Origin: Eriocheir sinensis
Taxonomy: Eukaryota > Arthropoda > Malacostraca > Decapoda > Varunidae
DNA length: 64,000 nucleotides
NCBI RefSeq assembly: GCF_024679095.1
Contig: NW_026110807.1
Coordinates: 1 to 64,000 of the forward strand
Direction of reading: 5' to 3'
The position numbers were made by a program, and so were the translations under genes. This document shows positions 45,505 through 54,668 of the stretch, one piece after another. Position 1 is the stretch's first letter. Each line of letters opens with the position of its first letter. Under the pieces are notes generated by a model. The model ran no database searches and had not been told where the DNA came from. It saw only the letters and a program-made list of their open reading frames with translations.

Positions 45505-46385
45505 GACTGGGCGGAGGGGGAAAAGAGGACCTGTCCAGCGGCAAGCAAAGATGAGGTCAGCCAACAACGCGGGGGTGGAAGTGGGTGTCCCGCTGCCAGC
45601 GAGGAAGAGGAAGGGAGCGTTGGTGACGGCAATATTGATAGCGACACACCACCCGCTGATGAAGATAATGTTGAGAGACAGCGCGCAGAAGTCATCAGAA
45701 GGGAATACGCCTTTGATCGCGATTTACTTTATTTAGAGTTTAGTATACCTCCAGATGACGCTAGCGATCCACAGAGCTTTCTTAGAAACAACAGAGTAGA
45801 ATTTATTCAAATATTACGTGATGAGATAGAAGCCATGGATCATCCTCCCCCCCAAGTCAGGGCGTATGCTGAAATGCGAATCAACTTGTGAGATTGGGCG
45901 AGGAAGAGGATATTAGTCCGTTTTATATGGTTTTTCCATCAGAGCTCATTACCCAGGGCGAGGTACCGCGTTTTGTAGAAAACGTAGTCCAGTACATGGC
46001 GGAACGCTTGGAAAGACATTTGAATGAAGTAGAAGGCTCGGGTTTCATGATACTGGAAATTGACATGTTTAAAGTAATCTTAGGTAGAACAGGTCATCGA
46101 GCGGCGATAGGCATACACGTCAATAAACCATTGGGCTTCCGGGAGCTCGCACCATTTTAACCCTTCGGGCGATGAGGGTTACTGTCTTGTGCAATGTCTC
46201 GCGGCTCACGCTCTTTTGGAAAAAGATCCTAAAATTCAGGACCTTCCTCGCAAAACAAAAACACTGAGACAATGCAAGAAATTAGTGACTGTGCCAGATA
46301 TAGATTTCCCTCTAGCGTGGGAAGATATTGCGCTAATCGAGCGGATGAATAAGCTCTCCATTTATGTGTACGCAGTAGCCCCCAT

Positions 46386-46433
<48 letters not shown>

Positions 46434-49329
46434 GGAGGAGGAGGAGGAGGAGGAGGAGGAGGAGGAGGAGGAGCGCCAAAGAATGCGTCGGAAGAGCGGA
46501 AATAGTTGGGGTGGGACTAGGCACGAGATTTATGTAACCCGGAAAGGTGCAGGTACTGGGACATATGTTGCTTTATTATTACTGGATGGGCAACATTTTG
46601 CCCTCATAAAAGATTTCGCAAAATTCATGCCAGCATTTATGAGAGGTCATAAACGGCGCTTAAAAGGCCAGACGCTGAATCAGTACTCTAGATATTGCAA
46701 AAACTGCTTGACTGGATATTTTGACAAAGCCGACCTTGAGGAACATGAAGCCAGTTGTCAGATTCAGCAAAAACTTGTATTCCCCACCTCAAAATCAGTG
46801 CTGCAATTCACTGACAGCGGTAAAACATACCCTCCATCGCACACTGCCTTTTTTGATTTTGAGTCTATTCTTGACGACTCTGAATCCAACAGTCACGTTA
46901 TCAATCAGCACAGAGCCATGGCGTACGCCTTCTGCATCTTGGATTCAGCGGGCTCTGTAGTTTGCAAACAGAATTACTGCAGGAGAGATGCAGCGTCACA
47001 CTTTCTCAAGAACCTGGCCTCCTCCTGGAGGAAAATTAAAGAGGAAAGGAAAACATATGACATGGTCCTAACCCCCGAGGCGGTAATTGATTTCAAACGT
47101 CAGACGACGTGTCAGATTTGTAAGAAAGAATTTCAGAATACAAAAGACAAACATCGCCATCACGATCATACCAGACCTGGCCCAAACTATCTTGGTGCAT
47201 TATGTAGAAGATGCAATACATTATGTGTCAGTAACCGCTGTCAACTTCCTACATTTGCCTTTCACATGACTTATGATATGAGCCTGATACTGAAAGAAGC
47301 CGACCGACAGAGTTTCCATAGGAAGAAAACTAACGTAATCACTAAAGCGGGATTACGTTTTTTGAGGGTAGATGTGGACAATATAAAGTTTCTCGACGCG
47401 AGAGCCTTTCTTGATGGCAGTCTGGCCCATCTCAGCGCAGAACATATTGCCTCGGGGGAATCTCTACCTGTCACTCGAGCGCTCATAAATCATTTCCCCG
47501 CACCGGCGCGTGAGCTCCTCCTCACAGGAAAGCAATGTTTTCCTTACGAGTTCGTCAATGATTTTGACAAATTAGCGCGTCAGTCACTTCCAGACATTGA
47601 AGATTTTATAGCAGGCTTAAAAGCCGCGGCGTAAGTGAGGAGGAGTACAGCCACGCGCAAGCAGTGTGGAATGCCCTGGGTTGTCAAACCTTAAAGACTA
47701 CATGCGCGCATACCTTCTAGTAGATGTAGGCTTGCTTGCTGACATTCTACAGAAATGGCGAAGCGTGTTGCATGAAACATATGGATTAGATATAACACAT
47801 TATGTCTCTCTCCCCGGATACGCTTTCGACAGCTTCTTAAAATCAACAGAAGCCAAAATAGAACAGCCGAGCGATCCAGACTTGTATCATCTTGTAAGAG
47901 ACAATGTAAGAGGAGGCTTTACTACAGTAGTCCAACCACAGGCAGTTGCAAATAACCATCACATTAATCCTGATTTCAACCCCGAACGAGACACCCCAAC
48001 ACACATTATCTATTTAGATAAGAATAGTCTGTATCCTACAGTAATGTGTAGGCCGCTTCCTGAGAGAAATTTTAAAAATTATCGGTAGAAGAAAGAAAGG
48101 AGTGGTTAAGAACTCATGACATAGCAAATGTGGAGACGAATGGAAGCGTGGGGTACTGGTTTCGCTGCGACTTACACCCAATTGAGTCCGATGTGGCTAG
48201 GTCAACGGATGAGTTTCCTTACATCCACCACATGGACATAGATAGCGAGCAACACCTGTCTGAACACAGCAAGGCATTTATGGCGAAAACAGGATGGCAA
48301 CTCCCTAGGGTGACGCGAAAGCTTGTTGGATCGCATTGCGCTCAGTATGGTGTCCTCACCACGCTACCCATGTTGCAGTTTTGCTTGGGAATGGGAGGTA
48401 AAATTGCAGAAATCCACGATATCTATCAGTTTACCCAATCCACATTTCTTAAAGAGTTTATGGAGGGTAACATCAAAGCACGACGCGAGGCCAGCAGTAA
48501 AATCCTACAGAAAGCCTATAAAGTCATTTCAAATAGTATATTTGGTCGAACCCTTATGGATCCAGTCAAATATAGCATAAATACAGACATTGTAACCTCC
48601 AAGTCAGCACTACGGCGCAGGTTACGAGACCCATTATTCAAGAGACTCATACCTCTTAGTAACGACAGAGTCCTTGTTGTTCGAGGAAGGAAGAACATTC
48701 GCATCAACCAACCAAATTACATTGGTTATCAGATTTTGGAGCTTTCTAAGGTTGAAATGTACGACTTCTATTACCACATAATTCGAAAAGCCTGTGGCGC
48801 AGAGAATGTCTCATATATTTACGGCGACACAGATTCGGCTGCCATATGCGTCTCTAACTTCCAAGACATTAGTGAATTTTATTCGCTTCCACTCATAAAA
48901 TCCATAATGGATTTTAGTAACTTCCCCACCACCGCCTATGACACTTCCAAGAAAGGTCAAGCGGGGTATGTCAAGTCAGAAGTGGGCGCAGCCCATATAA
49001 AGGAAGTGCTTTGCCTGAAACCTAAGATGTACTCTATCAAATTGCATGATCCCTCAAGCGGCGAGGATGCAGAAATAAAAAAAGCTAAAGGGGTACCTCA
49101 CTATAGTTTGAGAAACTATAATCATGAAAAATACAGACAGGTACTGCAAGGGGCGGGGGTGGATAAGGCACGCCTCTATAGCATCCGCACCCTGAAAGGT
49201 CAGGTATGCACTACCTCCATTGAGAAGGCGACTTTAAGCGCATTAGACAACAAAAGAGTGCATCTGCTCTCTGATGACAGCATGCCGGGTAATCCTTCTC
49301 GTGTTTTTACGAGCTTATGGCCACCCTGA
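45505..49329 (+). pseudogene. polB: Maverick protein-primed family B DNA polymerase (frameshifted)
   Basis: Segments follow in order across frameshifts. N-terminal region: REYAFDRDLLYLEF (45,695), then FVENVVQYMAERLERHL (45,985); NPSGDEGYCLVQCLAA (46,161) and a D/E tract at 46,385-46,470. A zinc finger follows (YCKNCLTGYFDKADLEEHE). Exonuclease: AFFDFESIL (Exo I), HMTYDMSLI (Exo II region) and YLLVDVGLLADI (Exo III). Between them is a CQICKKEF...DHTRPG...LCRRCN cluster. Polymerase: DKNSLYPTVM (motif A), KVISNSIFGR (motif B), YIYGDTDSAA (motif C) and KPKMYSI. Catalytic residues all remain. Frameshifts at about 45,885, 46,155, 47,640, 47,690, 48,080 and 49,300 break the frame. The polymerase copies the element from its protein-primed ends. 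Confidence 0.92.
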
Positions 49330-49756
49330 TTTACCTGAGAATCTGCGTCAAATGCGGAGGACATCTCAAACTGCTTCTACTAGCCGCGCCACTACTGCCA
49401 CTACTGCTAGTACTACTCATAATGTTGTCGGGGATACTTTAAGTGAAAGTGGTGATGAGGATGTGTATAGTCACGGAACTAGACCAGTGGCGTGTAATCT
49501 ATGGAGAAAAAGATATAGGAAATACAACGTAGAGAACGTTAATCGATCAAACAAAAGAAAGAGGAGAGAAACCAATGTCTCCCCATCGCGCCAGCTACCA
49601 GCAGCGTCAAAATCTCCACGGTTGCCTTTATCCTCACCTCCCCACCCCGAGAATAGCATGGAGATTCCCTCCCCACCGGGCTGGGTTTCAGACAAAGGAG
49701 CTCACGCAGTGGCTGTAACGGTGACAGAGCTCGCGCTAAAGCAATCATTGATATAA
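49300..49756 (+). pseudogene. Polymerase C-terminal end and low-complexity tail
   Basis: In the +2 frame the polymerase continues after the frameshift with AYGHPDLPENL, matching the usual ending of Maverick polymerases around an AYGH motif. A Thr/Ala/Ser-rich stretch, a basic segment NRSNKRKRRE and a Pro/Ser-rich tail run to the stop at 49,756. It could be the natural tail of the polymerase. A separate small basic protein is less likely, because the only ATG (49,274) is inside polymerase sequence. Confidence 0.55.
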
Positions 49757-49775
49757 AGGTCGAATATATAAGTAT

Positions 49776-50036
49776 ATGACGGCCCACAATAAACTTGAGT
49801 ATATTTCCATCTTGCAGAAGGTACTCGAGAGCTATAACCACACGCCTCACGCTCATCTAGGAAAACCCCCAGCCGAAGTACTTGCCATGAAGAACCCGCG
49901 ACGAATCATTCGTCAGTTTAAGAAAATGCATAATTATAAAAATAGAGAAAAGCGTCAAGGCAAAGCCAGTCGTATGCTGAACATCGGAGACTACGTTCGA
50001 CTCGTGGGCGCGACGCTCAAGATATTTCCTAATGAC
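49776..50036 (+). pseudogene. Maverick integrase, C-terminal fragment
   Basis: The frame from 49,776 reads LEYISILQKVLESYNHTPH, GKPPAEVLAMKNP and MLNIGDYVRLVG. This is the last helix of the retroviral-type integrase core (YNxTxH, then PxEV) followed by the GDxVR SH3-like segment. The upstream DDE catalytic core and zinc-binding domain are not present anywhere in the element, and the end of the chromodomain region is lost too. The frame then runs into the next small gene at about 50,080. The remnant shows where the integrase gene was and that it was lost by deletion. Confidence 0.75.
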
Positions 50037-50079
50037 CTCGAATTCACCAACAAGAAGAAAAAAAGCACCTCCCTCGCCT

Positions 50080-50384
50080 TTGTTCACAAGGATCTTGTTT
50101 TGTTGTTGGCTAAACTCTCCCCGACAAGCGGAAAAAGTAATTGCAGTGTTGAACAAGAAACATATAGATTGCTTGTCAGAAGTGTTTCTAAATTTCCTAA
50201 AACTAATCTTACGCGAAATACAAAGATTGTGAAATCCCTGAACAAATATAAAAACACATAAGGAAACTCGCCAACAAGGGGTAAGTACACTAAAAAAAAA
50301 ACTACTGAGAACGCAGCGTGGAGGCGCTATACTATCTGTGCTGTTACATCTGTCATCTAGTGTCATAACTGGTCTTTTAACAAA
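50080..50384 (+). pseudogene. Small helical gene with glycine/hydrophobic end (capsid-cassette type)
   Basis: Across three frames one can follow KDLVLLLAKLSP, then QAEKVIAVLNKKHIDCLSE, FLNFLK, KIVKSLNKYK, a lysine-rich stretch and RGGAILSVLLHLSSSVITG. I recall many Mavericks having a small protein with this layout: helix, basic linker, RGG and a hydrophobic end. It has been compared with membrane-active or core peptides of adenovirus-like viruses. Here it is broken by at least three frameshifts. Family membership is from memory. Confidence 0.4.
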
Positions 50385-51067
50385 ATGAAGGAATATTGTC
50401 TCATCCCGAAATAAACAGAAGAACAATTTTTACTCAAGTCTTCTACGGGAGCCGTAACATAAAACGAAACAGAAAGACGGACGAGGAAAAAAAGAAAAGA
50501 GAGTGCGGAAACCGTTGTCGGGTTCGACGGTCAAGGCGTCAACTGCATTAAAAAATATAAAGAGACGCGCGCTGCAAGATGTATTAACCCCAAACAACCA
50601 CCGCCATCTATAGCGGCCATAGGTCCTCGCACGACGTTCCCCACCAATACTATCGATTCGAAACCTGCCATAGATAACAGGATTGATGTTAGAATGAAAG
50701 CAGCTCAAAGGATTACGCCAAAGCTTTCTTAGCTCTCATGAAACATACTCCAGGAATTACATGGGATACAAACGGAAATCTTTTGAGCCCCATTAATAAT
50801 TTTAACGTCATTGATATATTGCAAACCTTAAGTGACGTCAACAGCAAATTAGGCTTCAAAGCTGATGATATACCATTTATTAAAATGCTTTTCCACAACA
50901 CAAACTTAGATCCCTCATTTATACGCAATAATAAGGCAAGGAAGCAACTGTTTGGAGGAGGTGGGGGAGGAAGGAGAAGTGCCCCAATTCGGGCAAAGCC
51001 ACGCCCACGCCTTCTTTCTCCGCCCCCGCGGATGCCGGGTATGACGTGGGAGAATTATCGCGTATAA
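50385..51067 (+). pseudogene. Unnamed Maverick gene; conserved C-terminal helical domain
   Basis: Starts MKEYCLIPK at the ATG at 50,385, followed by a stop and out-of-frame basic sequence (TRKKRKESAE). From about 50,705 a conserved domain is open: DYAKAFLALMKHTPGITWD, NNFNVIDILQTLSDVNSKL and NTNLDPSFIRNNKARKQL. A six-glycine run and a basic Pro/Arg tail end at 51,067. Small proteins with a G-I-x-W-D...NxxDI...N-x-x-I layout occur next to the RGG-type gene in other Mavericks as I recall them, but I know no function. Frame breaks lie at about 50,415-50,700. Confidence 0.45.
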
Positions 51068-51071
51068 AAAG
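51063..51071 (+). promoter_or_regulatory. TATA box before the macro-domain gene
   Basis: tataaaaag overlaps the stop codon of the preceding gene, about 104 bases before the ATG at 51,175. A gggagactctaagcgtgagtaa leader word at 51,121-51,142 follows, the same type as at 44,405. Confidence 0.55.
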
Positions 51072-51174
51072 GATTTTGTTTTGGGGTGGGATATAGACAC
51101 TTGTGTGACCTCGCAGGACAGGGAGACTCTAAGCGTGAGTAAGAGCGAGAATTAATATATATTTTTCTATAAAC

Positions 51175-51663
51175 ATGTCAGACTATCCCATCATTCCTGT
51201 GAAGGGGCGAATGACCGATCGCCAGTTCATTGACGACAGTGTGTGTTTAGTAGCCACCATCAACGCCAGCAGTTTTAAACTTAGCGGTATAGCCAAGGAC
51301 TTGGCTGAAGTGTATGGCTATGCTAATCTCTTTGAAAATCGGAAACAACTTTATAATTTGAACAGAGTCGTTTGGAGTGACAGACCGAATGTGGGGTCGC
51401 TGGTAGTGAAGGAACCACCTACGGAATCAAATTATCCCATTGTGGTGGGTATGGTGACTCAATTTTGTCAGGGTGAATCTGTAGAATATAATGACGTGTC
51501 AAGATATTTTATTGAAACCAGCAGAGATATGCATTATGTGAACGGTTTAATGTCGGACACCAAGCAAAGCAGACGCGATAATTTTAAATGTTGCCTCAAT
51601 GAGCTAGGTGATTATGTAAAGCAGAAAAAAAACATTCGAAAAGTCATTTTCCTACCGGCGTAG
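51175..51663 (+). CDS. Macro-domain (ADP-ribose-binding) protein, C-terminus broken
   Basis: 162 codons from the ATG at 51,175. The N-terminal half reads DSVCLVATINASSFKLSG followed by IAKDLAEVYGYAN, corresponding to the strand-loop-helix of macro domains in which an Asn and Gly-Ile bind ADP-ribose. Then comes a long loop (WSDRPNVGSLVV), a strand (PIVVGMVTQF), a helix with SRRDNFKCCLNEL and the strand RKVIFLP. A glycine-rich GCGxAGG loop should follow, but a TAG at 51,661 and a frameshift break it. Beyond, in the original frame, KIFAHQLDLNNVKVMLLG (51,705-51,770) completes the fold. Possible roles: removal or reading of ADP-ribose marks. Part of the ligand loop is lost. Confidence 0.7.
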   Translation: MSDYPIIPVKGRMTDRQFIDDSVCLVATINASSFKLSGIAKDLAEVYGYANLFENRKQLYNLNRVVWSDRPNVGSLVVKEPPTESNYPIVVGMVTQFCQGESVEYNDVSRYFIETSRDMHYVNGLMSDTKQSRRDNFKCCLNELGDYVKQKKNIRKVIFLPA

Positions 51664-51752
51664 GACGAAGGGAAAGATGGATCATGAATGGAACGTGGCC
51701 TACTTGAAGGAGCTAAGATCTTTGCCCACCAACTAGATTTGAATAACGTTAA

Positions 51753-52199
51753 GGTAATGCTCTTGGGGCAGGAAGAGGGACGAAGAATCTCCCCGAAAGC
51801 CTCAACTGCCGGGGATGGGCGACAGACACAAACCACTGTGTAGCTATAAAAATTACGTACGCCCTGACCCCATCATTATATTCTAAGTACTTTCGAAGTT
51901 TCTTAAATAAGCATAAAGATTATCCTGTTTTTAAACTTGCCACAAGATTACAGTCGGACAAAACTCTGGTGTGTGGCGTGTATTGCATTCAATTCGTATA
52001 CTTATGTAATAAAATAGGCTTAGAGAGGACTAGTCAGTTTTTGAAAGATAATTATGATTTAGGAAATTTTTTGAAGAATGACAGAAAGGTGTTAACATAT
52101 GCTTATAGAATGTTTAAAATGCCCCCATGTATAAAAACATTTTGTCAATCTAGTCAAGGACTGACTTACAAGCATTGTATTTCTAAGATATGTGGCTAA
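51753..52199 (+). pseudogene. Adenain-type cysteine protease, C-terminal part
   Basis: An open frame from 51,753 has no ATG. It reads DTNHCVAI, where the catalytic His is expected, then LTPSLYSKYFRSFLN and the nucleophile box LVCGVYCIQFVYL, followed by NDRKVLTYAYRMF. The LQS...CGxYC arrangement is that of adenovirus protease-like (C5/Ulp1-like) enzymes found in Mavericks, which process capsid precursors. The N-terminal part before the His, and the Asp/Glu segment after it, seem to be missing, so this is a truncated copy. It overlaps the broken end of the macro gene in another frame, which suggests that a deletion joined the two. Confidence 0.7.
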
Positions 52200-52214
52200 C
52201 TTATTAAATGCTAC

Positions 52215-52419
52215 AATGTGCGTGTGTGTGTGTAAAAAATGTAGAGCAGTAGCATGTGGCTTATTCATTTATGGCGTGTGTGTGCATTTATATGTAGTTA
52301 TTAAGAACAAGGATTCTGTTTTTTTTTTTCGTGCGACGTGACCGGATGGGCGTGAGTTTGTTCACGCTTTCCTATGTGTAAAAAATGTAGAGAAGTAGTA
52401 TGTAGCTTATTCATTTATG

Positions 52420-52481
<62 letters not shown>

Positions 52482-53335
52482 AATTATATGTAGTTATTAA
52501 GAACAGGATTATGTTGTTGTTGTTTTTTTTCGTGCGACGTGACCGGGTGGGTGTGAGTTTGTTCACGCCTTCCTATTGTTCGGAAGTAGCATGTGGCTTA
52601 TTCATTTATGGCGTGTGTGTGCATTTATATGTAGTTATTAAGAACAAGGATTCTGTTTTTTTTTTTCGTGCGAAGTGACAGGATCGGCGTGAGTTTGTTC
52701 ACGCTTTCCTATGTGTAAAAATGTAGAAGTAGCATGTTGCTTATTCATTTTTGGCGTTTGTGTGTATTTATATGTAGTTATTAAGAACAGGATTATGTTG
52801 TTTTTTTTTCGTGCGACGTGACCGGGTGGGTGTGAGTTTGTTCACGCCTTCCTATTGTTCGGAAGAAGAATGGCTTGTGGTTTTGGGCATGTGTGCGCGT
52901 GTTTGCATACATGTGTGTGCGTGTCCCCTATAACCTGGGGTAGCCTCGGAAGAAGAAAAGGCTTGTGGTAGTGTGCGCCTGTTTTTTTTTTTTTCGTGCG
53001 ACGTGACCGGGTGGGTGTGAGTTTGTTCACGCTTTCCTATGTGTAAAAAATGTAGAGAAGTAGTATATAGCTTATTCATTTATGGCGTGTGTGTAGTTAT
53101 ATGTAGTTATTAAGAACAGGATTCTGTTTTTTTTTTTTTCGTGCGACGTGACCGGGTGGGTGTGAGTTTGTTCACGCCTTCCTATTGTTCGGAAGAAGAA
53201 TGGCTTGTGGTTTTGGGCATGTGCGCGCGTGTTTGCATACATGTGTGGGCGTGTCCCCTATAACCTGGGGTAGCCTCGGAAGAAGAAAAGGCTTGTGGTA
53301 GTGTGCGCATATGCCCCAAATAACCCCGGGTGGCT
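52215..53335. repeat. Complex tandem repeat block with hairpin words
   Basis: Units of about 150-190 bp contain tatgtagttattaagaaca, tttcgtgcgacgtgaccgg and gcgtgagtttgttcacgc. The last is a 6-bp stem with a 6-base loop. They begin at about 52,222, 52,376, 52,560, 52,700 and 53,030. A second unit type (ggaagaagaatggcttgtgg, cctataacctggggtagcc) occurs at 52,860 and 53,190. A (GT)n at 52,421-52,479 lies inside. No coding function. Confidence 0.8.
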
Positions 53336-53368
53336 TAGTCAGTCCCCTAACGTTGCGAGAGGAGCATC

Positions 53369-53594
53369 ATGGAGGAAGTCTTCGCCGTCATGAACTTACA
53401 ACAACAACAGCCCCACGCTGCCGCTGCAACTCTTCATGCTGACGATGTTGACGATCAGATAATGGGTCAAGCTGCATTAGAAGTTGAAGCCATGGATAAC
53501 ACATCCCAAGCTGAAGCCGTGGATAACACATCACATCCCAGAAACGGAGGTGAGATATCCGCCTCTTGTATTTTTTTCTGCGCGCACAAGCGCT

Positions 53595-53673
<79 letters not shown>

Positions 53674-53953
53674 AAAAAATATATATATATATTTCTTGTC
53701 ATTTCAGCGGATGTTGGTGGTGGTGAGGTGGGGGATGTTCCAGAAACTCCCAAGTCTACCGGTGAACACATCACGGGCGAGTCATTGGGCAACAACAACC
53801 GCGGCGCGTTGGGAGGTGTTGGTAAAATGGGAGGCGCGTGCTGAGAGAGGGCTTCTGCGACTTCTGAAGGATGTGATACCTCCATTACCAGTGTCTCGTC
53901 TGAAGAACGACCCACCGGCCAGCGTAACGCATAGTAAGTATTTTTTATTCTTA

Positions 53954-53988
<35 letters not shown>

Positions 53989-54668
53989 ATTTTTTTTTGT
54001 CTAATAATGTTTCTCTATCTTTTCATAAGTCCACGGCAACAACAACAGACACGCTTCGGTGATGGTGTGTCTTGACTCTCCGTCGGGCGCTGAATCGCGA
54101 GAGCGGCGGCGAAGTCATCTGCAGCAAAAAGATCATGAAATGCGTCAATCACGACTGGAAAAAAATGCAGCATATGGCGGAAGTGTTGCGGCAGCTCCAG
54201 CAGCAGGAGACGCACCAGAGACGACAAGATCGCGACCGGGGACAAGAACGGCGGCGAAGAATGACAAAGAATAATATGCCGAAGCAGCAAGAACACCGGG
54301 ACCCAAGACTGTCTCAGAAGAGCCTCCACAAAGTTGGGAGAAAAAAACTTCAGGTGGCCAAACGTCAGGCGGGTCTCTTCTCCTCAGCGGCGGCGTACGG
54401 TCGGGGAAAACCAATGAAAAAAAATCTCTCTGTGACCAAGAAACTCGTCTTTGAAGATCCACCAGCGCGGCGTGCAGCAGCAGCGGCCGCTGGAGAAAAT
54501 CTCGCGCCACAACCGGGCCCTTCCAATGCGGCTCGTGCGGACGAAACAAATGAAAGCTTCTCAAGCACTGACCTTCCTTCAGCTTTCAATTCTTTGAATT
54601 TTTCTCATAGCATGGACGTGAATAATATTATAAATGTTCTTGATGAGAGTCCTATATTTAGTGCTTAG
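53369..54668 (+). CDS. Probable spliced Maverick gene, three exons, ends in the right TIR
   Basis: Exon 1 from the ATG at 53,369 (MEEVFAVMNLQQQQPH, then repeated DNTSQAEAVDNTS). A good intron follows at 53,550-53,707 (g|gtgagat...tttcag), mostly (GT)n, and the frame continues in exon 2 (ADVGGGEVGDVPETPKSTGE). It is broken by one TGA at 53,842 and then reads ATSEGCDTSITSVSSEERPT in the same frame. A second intron is likely at 53,934-54,029 (gtaagta...cataag). The last exon has a basic coiled stretch (WKKMQHMAEVLRQLQQQE, QERRRRM), an Ala/Pro-rich part, and ends DVNNIINVLDESPIFSA at 54,668. The reading frame into exon 3 is uncertain. Not recognised; a basic DNA-binding or scaffold protein is possible. 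Confidence 0.45.
53550..53707 (+). other. Predicted intron (mostly (GT)n)
   Basis: Donor gtgagat, acceptor tttcttgtcatttcag. It preserves the phase between exon 1 and the following Gly/Glu-rich exon. The body is a (GT)n array at 53,597-53,672. Confidence 0.55.

Noticed and set aside
44904..45695. 263-codon serine-rich frame on the minus strand
   Set aside because: It is the shadow of the (GAG)n and (GAT)n tracts of the acidic ORF.
49857..50426. 189-codon minus-strand frame
   Set aside because: Complement of the integrase scrap and the small helical gene; no motifs of its own.
52421..52479. (GT)n array as coding VCVCVC
   Set aside because: Simple repeat.
53388..53915. 175-codon minus-strand frame with a TH repeat
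   Set aside because: Complement of the (GT)n intron and flanking exons.
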